From Pontibacter actiniarum (GTDB lineage: Bacteria; Bacteroidota; Bacteroidia; Cytophagales; Hymenobacteraceae), in assembly GCF_003585765.1 (NCBI RefSeq), contig NZ_CP021235.1, positions 3,782,001-3,846,000 of the forward strand: a stretch of 64,000 nucleotides of DNA. The letters are read 5' to 3'. The position numbers and the translations under genes are program-made. Under the pieces are notes generated by a model. That model was not told where the DNA came from and did no database searches. It saw only the letters and a program-made list of their open reading frames with translations. How positions within the stretch are numbered: position 1 is the stretch's first letter; every line of letters begins with the position of its first letter. Of this stretch, positions 52,451 through 59,954 are shown piece after piece.

Positions 52451-53029
52451 ATGAAAAAACTGTTTTTCTACCTGATAGGCTTCGTAATTCTGGCCTCGCA
52501 GTCGTCCTGCGGCTACAACACCATGGTTACCAAAGATGAGCAGGTGGAGGCCCAATGGGCCAACGTGCAGAACGCCTACCAGCGCCGTGCAGACCTGGTG
52601 CCAAACCTGGTGAACACCGTAAAAGGCGCTGCCAACTTTGAACGTGAAACCCTGACAGACGTTATAGAAGCCCGTGCCAAAGCAACCAGCGTCAACATCA
52701 GCCCGGATAACCTGACGCCGGAAAACATAGAGCGCTTTCAGCAGGCCCAGGGAGAGCTGAGCGGTGCCCTGAGCAGGCTGCTCGTTTCTGTGGAGCGATA
52801 CCCGGAGCTGAAAGCCAACCAGAACTTCCTCGAGCTACAGGCACAGCTGGAGGGTACCGAAAACCGCATTTCCGTGGAGCGGCGCAAGTTTAACGAGGCG
52901 GTACAGGACTACAACTCCTACATCCGCTCCTTCCCGCGCAACCTGGTGGCCGGCATGTTCGACTTTGAGAAGAAAGGTTACTTTGAGGCTGATGCCGGAG
53001 CGCAGACCGCCCCTACAGTAGAGTTCTAA
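52451..53029 (+). CDS. LemA family protein
   Basis: A 192-residue protein with an N-terminal hydrophobic segment ending in a possible lipobox (ASQSSC), then the LemA helical domain: VEAQWANVQNAYQRRADLVPNLVNTVKGAANFE and LLVSVERYPELKANQNFLELQAQLEGTENRI. The C-terminal FPRNLVAGMFDFEKKGYFEAD is typical. LemA proteins are envelope proteins of unclear role. It leads a three-gene set with two TPM-domain proteins, an arrangement widespread in bacteria. Confidence 0.94.
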   Translation: MKKLFFYLIGFVILASQSSCGYNTMVTKDEQVEAQWANVQNAYQRRADLVPNLVNTVKGAANFERETLTDVIEARAKATSVNISPDNLTPENIERFQQAQGELSGALSRLLVSVERYPELKANQNFLELQAQLEGTENRISVERRKFNEAVQDYNSYIRSFPRNLVAGMFDFEKKGYFEADAGAQTAPTVEF

Positions 53030-53121
53030 CCTTAATTGTTTGAAGGCTTACATCGCGTAACCTGGGGCTCCCGTTCCGTAGTAACTGCGTTATGCAATCC
53101 AACAGTTTAACCATTTAGTTT

Positions 53122-53559
53122 ATGCCTAAAGACACGATCACAGCAGCTGACGAGCAGAAGATAATTGAGGCGATAAAAGAGGCGGAGATGAAAACCTCCG
53201 GCGAGATCCGGGTGCACATCGAGAGCAATTGTGAGGGTGATGTACTGGACCGTGCCACCGAGGTATTCGCCGAGCTGCACATGCACCAGACGGCAGAGCG
53301 CAACGGGGTGCTTTTTTACGTAGCCCTCGAAGACCACCAGTTTGCCGTGCTGGGCGATGCCGGCATCAACACCTCTGTGCCAGACCATTTCTGGGAGGAT
53401 ATCACCGCGGAGGTTATCAAAAACTTTAAGCAGAAGAAATATGCCGAAGGGCTGGCGCGGGGCGTACGCATGGCCGGCGAACAGCTACAGGCCCACTTCC
53501 CGTACGATCGCCACGGCGACATCAACGAACTGAGCGACGACATCTCGTTCGGAGACTAA
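53122..53559 (+). CDS. TPM-domain protein, cytosolic type
   Basis: A 145-residue protein without signal peptide, made of a single TPM (TLP18.3/Psb32/MOLO-1) domain: EIRVHIESNCEGDVLDRATEVFAELHMHQTAERNGVLFYVALEDHQFAVLGDAGIN, then VIKNFKQKKYAEGLARGVRMAGEQL. TPM domains can bind divalent metal and have weak phosphatase activity. It is 92 nt after lemA and 6 nt before the next TPM gene. Confidence 0.9.
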   Translation: MPKDTITAADEQKIIEAIKEAEMKTSGEIRVHIESNCEGDVLDRATEVFAELHMHQTAERNGVLFYVALEDHQFAVLGDAGINTSVPDHFWEDITAEVIKNFKQKKYAEGLARGVRMAGEQLQAHFPYDRHGDINELSDDISFGD

Positions 53560-53565
53560 AACATT

Positions 53566-54339
53566 ATGAAGCACCTATTCCTTAGTTTATACTTTTGTTT
53601 CCTGAGCCTGGCTGCCTTTGCGCAGAACGGCGATTTCCCCGCCAAGCCAAACCGCCTTGTCAACGATTACGCCGACATGCTCACCCCGCAGGAAGAGCAG
53701 GCGCTGGAGCAAAAGCTGGAGAATTACGCCGACACCACCTCCACCCAGATTGCCGTTGCGCTGCTCACTTCTATCGGCGGCTACGACCCTAACCAGTATG
53801 CCGCCGAACTGGGCGAGCGCTGGGGCGTTGGCGCCGGCAAGTATGATAACGGGCTGGTGATACTGGTGGCCAAGGAGGAGCGGAGTGTAACGATACAGAC
53901 AGGCTACGGATTAGAGGAATACATACCCGACGCCATTGCCAAACGCATTACCGAGCGCACCTTAAAGCCTGCCTTCTCCCAGGGGCAGTTCTACCAGGGC
54001 CTCGACCAGGCAACCACTATGGTCATCGAGCTGGCCAGCGGGGCTTACCAGGCAGACCCTTCGCAGCAAAGCCGGGGCGAGGGTTCCAGCCCATCGCTGC
54101 TCTTCATCATCATCGTGGTGATCGTGGTGGTGGTCCTCCTTTCCAAAATAGGCGGAGGCGGCGGTGGCCGGGGAGGCAGGCGCTACGCCCGCACCTTTGG
54201 CGGCCCTGTGATCATACCCGGTGGCTTTGGCACCTTCCGTTCGGGCGGCGGCATGTTCGGCGGCGGCGGAGGGGGCGGTGGCTTCGGCGGCTTTGGCGGC
54301 GGCTCCTTCGGTGGTGGCGGCGCCAGCAGCAACTGGTAA
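53566..54339 (+). CDS. TPM-domain protein with membrane anchor and Gly-rich tail (YgcG-type)
   Basis: A 257-residue protein. The signal peptide ends near LAAFAQ. The TPM domain (about 30-150) contains VNDYADMLTPQEEQALEQKL, WGVGAGKYDNGLVILVAKEERSVTIQTGYGLEEYIPDAIAKRI. A membrane helix (LLFIIIVVIVVVVLLS) and a tail of Gly/Phe/Ser repeats (FGGGGGGGGFGGFGGG) follow. This is the common partner of LemA and is thought to act at the membrane. It is last in the lemA unit and followed by a long hairpin. Confidence 0.93.
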   Translation: MKHLFLSLYFCFLSLAAFAQNGDFPAKPNRLVNDYADMLTPQEEQALEQKLENYADTTSTQIAVALLTSIGGYDPNQYAAELGERWGVGAGKYDNGLVILVAKEERSVTIQTGYGLEEYIPDAIAKRITERTLKPAFSQGQFYQGLDQATTMVIELASGAYQADPSQQSRGEGSSPSLLFIIIVVIVVVVLLSKIGGGGGGRGGRRYARTFGGPVIIPGGFGTFRSGGGMFGGGGGGGGFGGFGGGSFGGGGASSNW

Positions 54340-54696
54340 CCCAGCTTACAACAAGTATGGCTTTAAGTGCAAAAGGGCAGGGCGCATGGTAGCGCGTTGC
54401 CCTTTTGCACTTAACATGGCAGCAAATGGCCTTTGCCCTGCCCTTGCCGGCCGGTCAGGCTAACAGCCAGCAGGTTCAGCCAAGACGCACCACACCGTTC
54501 AACCTTTCCCTGAAGCTGCAAACTCCCGGCGATAGCGGTCTTTCCAGTTCATGGGGCGTGCCCGAAAGGCGTATTCTTAGCCCTTCCCGGGCCGATCTGC
54601 AGCACAAAGGCACCCTTCTGTAATCATTTCTGTTGTAATGGCGTTATAAGGACTGCGCCGCTCGCAGGCGCGGCAACAAAAGCGACACAGTTATAC
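54340..54696. other. Intergenic region upstream of the hybrid kinase
   Basis: About 357 nt. It contains the long hairpin at 54363-54414 and a small GCGCC/GGCGC hairpin at 54655-54671 just before the kinase. No other feature or convincing small gene is visible, and I cannot place a -33/-7 promoter. Confidence 0.5.
54363..54414 (+). terminator. Long hairpin after the lemA-TPM unit
   Basis: A perfect 17-bp outer stem (54363-54379 with 54398-54414) and an inner GCGC/GCGC pairing. The distal arm carries CCCTTTTGC rather than a clean terminal T-run, so it ends transcription less typically than other hairpins here. Confidence 0.65.
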
Positions 54697-57345
54697 ATGA
54701 AGATATCCGGGGATAGCATAAAAACGAAGGTTGTGGCGGGCTTTACACTGGCGCTTAGCGTGGTGCTGGTGGCCATTTACCTGACCTATACCAGCTTTAC
54801 CAAACTGCTCAACTCGGTGGAGGTGCTCTCGCAGCCCAACACCAAACTTATGGAGCTGCAGCACACGCTTTCTACCATCTCCACGGCGGAAAGTGCGATC
54901 CGTGCCTACACCCTCACAACCAAAGAGTCCCACTTCAAAGCGTACCTCAGCCACCTCGACACAATCCGTAACCAGATAGACTCGCTCGAGTGCCTGATGG
55001 AAGACAGCCCCCGCGAACTGGCGCAGGTTGACTCTATCTCCGCGCTGCTGAGTGAGAAGCAGAAAAGCCTGGAACTTTACGTAGCCCTTAAGAAGCGGCA
55101 AAAGCTGAACAATTACTCGGGAAAGGCCATGCGGCAAATCGCCTCCACAGCCGAGGAAAAGCCTCTTTCCACCACCATCCACCAGCAAACCACCACCACC
55201 ATCTCGGATAACCTCAACATGAACGGCACTGATGAGCCGCAGCAAAAGGAGGAGCAGCCACAGCAGGAGAAGGAGGATAAGCGGGGCTTCTTTGGCAAGC
55301 TGTTCTCCAAGAAAGAGAAGCAGGAGAAGGAAACGCCGCCGCCACCGAAGGTCATCGTGCCGCAGCTGGATGTAAGGCAGGAGATACGCATAGACACCAG
55401 CATTGCCGCCACCCCGGTGGCCCCCCTGAGCAAGGTGCGCCGCATCCTGCACAATGTGCAGCGCGAGGCCGATGCGCAGGAACAGCAGCTACAGGCAAAG
55501 GAGCTGGCCCTGCTGCAGCAGGACAAGCAGATCATGGACCAGATCCGGACAATGATGTACCAGCTCGAACGCCATGAGCAGGAGCAGGCGGCGCTTAACT
55601 CCAGCCGCGCCCGCGACGTGGCCGAGGAGACCTCTGTTATCATGTTGCTGATCGGCATAGTTGGCCTGGGCAGCGGCATTGCTTTTATTCTGATGATTCT
55701 CCGTGACCTGACGCGCAGCAACAACTATAAATCGCGCCTGATACAGGCGCAGAAGGAGGCCGTGAAGCTGGCCCGCGCCAAAGAGGCTTTTGTAGCCAAC
55801 ATGAGCCATGAAATGCGCACCCCGCTCAACGTTATACTTGGCTTTACACAACAGATGCGCCATGCCCCGCTCCAGCCGCAGCAGCAGGAGCACCTGCAGG
55901 CTATCAACGGCGCGGGCCAGCACCTGCTCCACATTGTGAACGACGTGCTGGACCTCTCCAAGATAGAGGCCGGTAAGCTGCAGATAGACCGCACCGTGTT
56001 TAGCCTGCACAGGCTGCTTACGGAAGTGGAGCAGGCTTTCGCGCTCAAGGCGTCCAGCAAAAGCGTAACGTTCAGCTGCAAGGCTGACCCCGCTATACCG
56101 GACGGCCTCTGCGGCGACGCACTGCGCCTGAAGCAGGTGCTGTTTAACTTGGCAGACAACGCGATTAAATTCACACACCAGGGGCAGGTGCAGGTAGAGG
56201 TAAGCCTGCGCAGCCGCCGCCGTAACCGTGCCGTGCTAAGTATAGCCGTGGCTGATACGGGCATCGGCATTCCGCAGGAACGCATACAGCATGTGTTCGG
56301 GGAGTTTAACCAGGCCGATGACTCTATCCTTCGCAAGTATGGCGGCACCGGCCTGGGCCTGTCTATCAGCAAAAAGCTGGTGGAGATGCAGGGCGGCACC
56401 CTCGCCGTGAACAGCGTGTATGGCGAGGGCACCACTTTCACCATTGTGCTTCCGATGCAGGTGGCGCAGGAGCAAGTGCCGGCGGCACCACCTGAGCCGT
56501 TGGCAGTGCCGGCTACCTTCCGGGGCTTTAAAGTGCTGGTGGTGGACGACGATGCCTACAGCCGCACCCTCTGCGACCTGATCCTGAGCCGCTGGGGCAT
56601 GAAGGTGTACCTGGCGAACGATGGGCAGGAGGCGCTGGACCTGGTGCAGCAGCATAGCTTTGACGTGGTGCTAACCGATATTCAGCTGCCGGGCATGAGC
56701 GGAAAGACCGTTGCCCGCAACATCCGCAGGCTTGATAAGCAGGTGCCGATTATCGCGCTTACCGCCAACATTCTGAGCAACGACACTGACTTCTTCAAGA
56801 ACTCAGCCATCACCGCGCACGTCATGAAGCCTTTTACCGAGCAGGAGCTACACGAGAAACTGGCAGAGGCCCTGCCCATCTCCCCGATCGATGTACAGGA
56901 GGAGGAGCAGCACGTGCCAGCGGGCACGCTGCGTTTACCAGCGGCTGCTGTTGCCCAGACACCGGAAGCGCCATTGTACGACTTAAGCGAGATGCGCCTG
57001 TTTACCGGTGATGACCACCAGGCGCTGGCTGATGTGCTGGAGGTGCTGGTGGAAGACCAGGAGCAGAACCTGAAGCAGCTGGAGCAGACTGCCGCGGCAC
57101 AGGATTGGGAGGCAAACGCCAACATGGCCCATAAGATGCTCACCGCCTTTAAACACCTGAAGGCACACACTGTAACCCCATACCTGCTTCAGCTGGAGCA
57201 GGTGCTCCATACAGGAGAGGCAGAGCAAAGCGTGTTAGAGCAGGCCGTGGCAGAGGCGCTGCCACAGGTGCAAAAGGTGCTAGGGGCGTTGCGGCAGGAG
57301 CTGCAAAGTGTAAGAGCCACCGCAGAGCAGCAGCCCGTGGAATAG
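54697..57345 (+). CDS. Hybrid sensor histidine kinase with receiver and Hpt domains
   Basis: An 882-residue phosphorelay protein. One N-terminal helix and a CHASE3-like sensor region (LTTKESHFKAYLSHLDTIRNQIDSL) are followed by a long Glu/Gln/Pro-rich segment (about 175-225), a second helix near 315-330, and the H-box FVANMSHEMRTPLNVILG with His371. The ATPase has DNAIKF, ADTGIGIP and GGTGLGLSISKKLVE. A receiver domain has phospho-acceptor Asp661 in VVLTDIQLPG, and a C-terminal Hpt has His812 (MAHKMLTAF). The signal is unknown. It meets a sigma-54 response regulator tail-to-tail with 4 nt between, suggesting a functional pair. Confidence 0.93.
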   Translation: MKISGDSIKTKVVAGFTLALSVVLVAIYLTYTSFTKLLNSVEVLSQPNTKLMELQHTLSTISTAESAIRAYTLTTKESHFKAYLSHLDTIRNQIDSLECLMEDSPRELAQVDSISALLSEKQKSLELYVALKKRQKLNNYSGKAMRQIASTAEEKPLSTTIHQQTTTTISDNLNMNGTDEPQQKEEQPQQEKEDKRGFFGKLFSKKEKQEKETPPPPKVIVPQLDVRQEIRIDTSIAATPVAPLSKVRRILHNVQREADAQEQQLQAKELALLQQDKQIMDQIRTMMYQLERHEQEQAALNSSRARDVAEETSVIMLLIGIVGLGSGIAFILMILRDLTRSNNYKSRLIQAQKEAVKLARAKEAFVANMSHEMRTPLNVILGFTQQMRHAPLQPQQQEHLQAINGAGQHLLHIVNDVLDLSKIEAGKLQIDRTVFSLHRLLTEVEQAFALKASSKSVTFSCKADPAIPDGLCGDALRLKQVLFNLADNAIKFTHQGQVQVEVSLRSRRRNRAVLSIAVADTGIGIPQERIQHVFGEFNQADDSILRKYGGTGLGLSISKKLVEMQGGTLAVNSVYGEGTTFTIVLPMQVAQEQVPAAPPEPLAVPATFRGFKVLVVDDDAYSRTLCDLILSRWGMKVYLANDGQEALDLVQQHSFDVVLTDIQLPGMSGKTVARNIRRLDKQVPIIALTANILSNDTDFFKNSAITAHVMKPFTEQELHEKLAEALPISPIDVQEEEQHVPAGTLRLPAAAVAQTPEAPLYDLSEMRLFTGDDHQALADVLEVLVEDQEQNLKQLEQTAAAQDWEANANMAHKMLTAFKHLKAHTVTPYLLQLEQVLHTGEAEQSVLEQAVAEALPQVQKVLGALRQELQSVRATAEQQPVE

Positions 57346-57349
57346 CCGC

Positions 57350-58720
57350 CTATATCTCAATATTATAGAGTTTCAGCTTGTTGTAGAGCGTTTTACGGTC
57401 TATGTTGAGTAGGCGTGCCGCTTTGGATTTGTTGTACTTCACGCGCTCCAGCATCGCCAGGATCATCTCACGCTCGGTACGCTCGTTTATACTTTTCAGG
57501 TCCGTCTCCATTGGGTCGTGGGGCGAGTAGGCAACGCTGGCCTGCTGCGGCGCAGGCGTGTAGTGCACAATCTCGGCGGGCAGCTCCTGCAGCGTCACAA
57601 ACTCTGACTTGGCTAACAGTACGGCGCGCTTTACCACGTTTTTCAGTTCCCGCAGGTTGCCGGGCCAGTTATAGCGGAGCATCGCATCCTCTGTGGCGGC
57701 GTCGAAGCCCTGCACCGCTTTCTCCAGCTCCCGGTTGGCCTGCTGTAGAAAATGGTTGGCAAACAGCACCACATCGCCGTCGCGGTCGCGGAGCGGCGGA
57801 AGGTTTATCTTAAACTCGTTGAGGCGGTGGTACAGGTCCTCGCGGAACTGGCCGTTGGCAACGGCTTGCACCAGGTCCTCGTTGGTGGCGGCCAATACGC
57901 GCACATCCACATTCTGGTCGGTGGTGCTGCCCAGTTTGCGCACTTTGCGCTCCTGCAGCGCGCGCAGCAGCTTTACCTGCACCTCGTAGGGCAGGTTACC
58001 AATCTCATCCAGGAACAGGGTGCCTCCCTCGGCTGCCTCAAACTGGCCTCTTTTATCCTGCAGGGCACCGGTAAAGGCGCCTTTCACGTACCCGAACAGT
58101 TCGCTGCCCGCCAGCTCTTTCGATAAGGCACCGCAGTCGATGGCTACAAAAGGCCGGTCGTGGCGCTTGCTCTGCTCGTGTATCATGCGGGCCACATACT
58201 CTTTGCCGGTGCCGCTTTCGCCTTCTATAATCACAGATAGGTTGGTGGGGGCCACCAGCGAGATAAACTCCTCTATCTGCTCGGCCTGCGGGCTCTGCCC
58301 CCGCACAAACTGGAAGCTGCCGGCACTCGCTGTAGACACGGCCTCCTGCTCTGCCTCCGCTTTCCTGTTCAGGGCGTTTTTGATAACCAGCAGGGTTTCG
58401 TCGGGGTTGATAGGTTTCGTAATGTACTCAAAGGCGCCCATTTTAATGGCACGCACGGCAGTGCGGATATCCGCGTAGGTGGTCATCAGGATAACGGGTA
58501 CTTCCTGTGTTAGCACACGGATTTGAGACAAGAGCTCCAGTCCGTCTTTGTCAGGAAGGCGGAAGTCCGTTAGGATCAAATCAAACGACGATGCCTTGAG
58601 CACGCGCAGCCCGTCGTTTGCGGTGTAGGCGGTCTCTACCTCATACTGCTGGCGCTTCAAATAGCCCTTCAGCATCAGGCAGAAAGCTGGATCATCATCA
58701 ATCAGAAGTATCTTTGGCAT
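57350..58720 (-). CDS. Sigma-54-dependent response regulator (NtrC family)
   Basis: About 456 residues from the ATG at 58720 (MPKILLIDDDPAF). The receiver has phospho-acceptor Asp52 in LILTDFRLPD. The AAA+ domain has Walker A GESGTGKE, the sigma-54 contact loop GAFTGA, Walker B GGTLFLDEIG and the R-finger region. The C-terminal Fis-type HTH is NKSKAARLLNIDRKTLYNKLKLY. It activates sigma-54 promoters when phosphorylated, most likely by the convergent hybrid kinase. I found no clear -24/-12 promoter (TGGC-N8-TTGC) in the neighbouring intergenic regions, so its targets are elsewhere or diverged. Confidence 0.95.
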   Translation of the reverse strand: MPKILLIDDDPAFCLMLKGYLKRQQYEVETAYTANDGLRVLKASSFDLILTDFRLPDKDGLELLSQIRVLTQEVPVILMTTYADIRTAVRAIKMGAFEYITKPINPDETLLVIKNALNRKAEAEQEAVSTASAGSFQFVRGQSPQAEQIEEFISLVAPTNLSVIIEGESGTGKEYVARMIHEQSKRHDRPFVAIDCGALSKELAGSELFGYVKGAFTGALQDKRGQFEAAEGGTLFLDEIGNLPYEVQVKLLRALQERKVRKLGSTTDQNVDVRVLAATNEDLVQAVANGQFREDLYHRLNEFKINLPPLRDRDGDVVLFANHFLQQANRELEKAVQGFDAATEDAMLRYNWPGNLRELKNVVKRAVLLAKSEFVTLQELPAEIVHYTPAPQQASVAYSPHDPMETDLKSINERTEREMILAMLERVKYNKSKAARLLNIDRKTLYNKLKLYNIEI

Positions 58721-58848
58721 AGTATAGTTTACGTGTTGCTTCCTGCTGGGTGAAGGCATGAAGCAATAAAGTAACGACTTTAAGGCCGTTTATGTTCTAC
58801 CTGCCGCTAATTATACTCCTATATTTAGCTTATACTATACCTAAAGCA

Positions 58849-58882
58849 GGCAGGGCCTCCGTTATATAACGGAGGCCCTGCC
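58849..58882 (-). terminator. 34-bp perfect palindrome downstream of the small secreted protein
   Basis: GGCAGGGCCTCCGTTA (58849-58864) and its exact complement (58867-58882) form a 16-17-bp stem with almost no loop. On the minus strand it is followed by TGCTTTAGG, a weak T-tract. It most likely ends the small secreted-protein unit. Confidence 0.65.
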
Positions 58883-58913
58883 CGAATCAATATACAAACG
58901 TTTGCGGCCGGTC

Positions 58914-59246
58914 TTAGCCGTTTACTTCTTTACCCGCCTCATCGTAGCGCACCACCACCGGCTCCTCTTCGCCGTTCAGGAACTGCACTTCGTACACCAC
59001 GGGGGCACCATCCTCAGTCGGCTGGATCAGGTATACCTCGCCCAGCGTCCACTCTTTGTAGTCGCTGTTGGCTACGGCCAGCTTCACGGCATCCGGAAGC
59101 TCCTCCGGCTTTACCTGCTGTTTGTTCTGCTGACCCTGCTCCTGCTGCATTGTCTGCTGCTGTGGCTGTGAGGTAGGGTTGTCCTGCGCCTGGGCACCTA
59201 GGCCCGCAAGCGCAAAGGCTACGGCTAATATGCTTATCTTTTTCAT
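58914..59246 (-). CDS. Small secreted protein (paralogue of 59284), PepSY-like
   Basis: A 110-residue exported protein. The signal peptide ends GAQAQ; a Gln-rich linker (residues about 25-45) follows, then a beta-rich domain with EELPDAVKLAVANSDYKEWTLGEVYLI, YEVQFLNGEE and VVRYDEAGKEV. The core layout matches the neighbouring gene (EELPEGVKQALQN, EWQVSEVYKV, YEVYFTNAE, ARFDETGKAL). This pattern of a 'lysine/aspartate helix plus two strands' resembles PepSY-like periplasmic domains. The function is unknown. It is 37 nt downstream of its paralogue. Confidence 0.75.
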   Translation of the reverse strand: MKKISILAVAFALAGLGAQAQDNPTSQPQQQTMQQEQGQQNKQQVKPEELPDAVKLAVANSDYKEWTLGEVYLIQPTEDGAPVVYEVQFLNGEEEPVVVRYDEAGKEVNG

Positions 59247-59283
59247 CTCGTTTCGCTTTTTAAACTGCTTACAAAGGCATTAG

Positions 59284-59667
59284 CTATTTCTGCTCCTGTC
59301 CTGCTGCTGATGCGGAGGCCAGCGCTTTGCCCGTCTCATCGAAGCGTGCTACCGCCTGCTTCTGCTCAGCATTAGTGAAGTATACTTCATAAGTGGCTTT
59401 GGCTTCGGCACCGGCCGCCGCGTCTGGCGCTACTTTGTATACTTCGCTAACCTGCCACTCTTTCAGGGCATCGTTTTGCAGGGCTTGCTTTACCCCCTCA
59501 GGCAGCTCCTCCTCCTTAATCTGCTCTTTGTTGGCGGCCTGCTCCTGCGCCTGCTCTGTTTGCGGCTGCTGAGTAGAAGAGTTGGCGTCAGTTGTTTGTG
59601 CTTGTGCTTCTGTTGATATGAATCCGAATGCCGCGAAGGCAAACGCTAGTACAGTTACTTTTTTCAT
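59284..59667 (-). CDS. Small secreted protein (paralogue of 58914), PepSY-like
   Basis: About 127 residues from the ATG at 59667 (MKKVTVLAFAFAAFGF); the open frame upstream to 59751 lacks features. The signal peptide ends EAQAQ, then a Thr/Gln/Glu-rich linker and the same domain as 58914. Two AAGTATA-family heptamers lie within it (59379-59385 and 59438-59444), one encoding the VYKV/VYFT tyrosine region. A tandem duplication is the simplest origin. They are downstream neighbours of the sigma-54 regulator, whose gene starts 193 nt after the second stop. Confidence 0.75.
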   Translation of the reverse strand: MKKVTVLAFAFAAFGFISTEAQAQTTDANSSTQQPQTEQAQEQAANKEQIKEEELPEGVKQALQNDALKEWQVSEVYKVAPDAAAGAEAKATYEVYFTNAEQKQAVARFDETGKALASASAAGQEQK

Positions 59668-59954
59668 GGTCAGTTCAGTTTTTAGATGTTCTGTTCTGCC
59701 AATCCTATAGGAGATAACTGTGCCAAACAGCCCCTGCCACACACAACACATTGATAATCAAGAAGTATAAGCAAAACAACCGTACAAGAGAGGCTTTGCT
59801 GCTTTGTAGACTTGTTCCACAGCCTGGGGAAGAGCGCCCGCAGGCTGTATCATAACACGGGCAACCCCATGCGGCTCTGCCGGTTATAGTATAAATCAAG
59901 CGGGGCTGCGGCTGCAGTGGCTTCTTTTAACCCGAAATTGACTAAATTAGCAAC

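Noticed and set aside
59668-59954. Search for a sigma-54 (-24/-12) promoter upstream of the secreted paralogues
   Set aside because: TTGGCA-like sequences occur (on the minus strand near 59695 and 59725) but none has GC at the required 10-nt spacing from GG.
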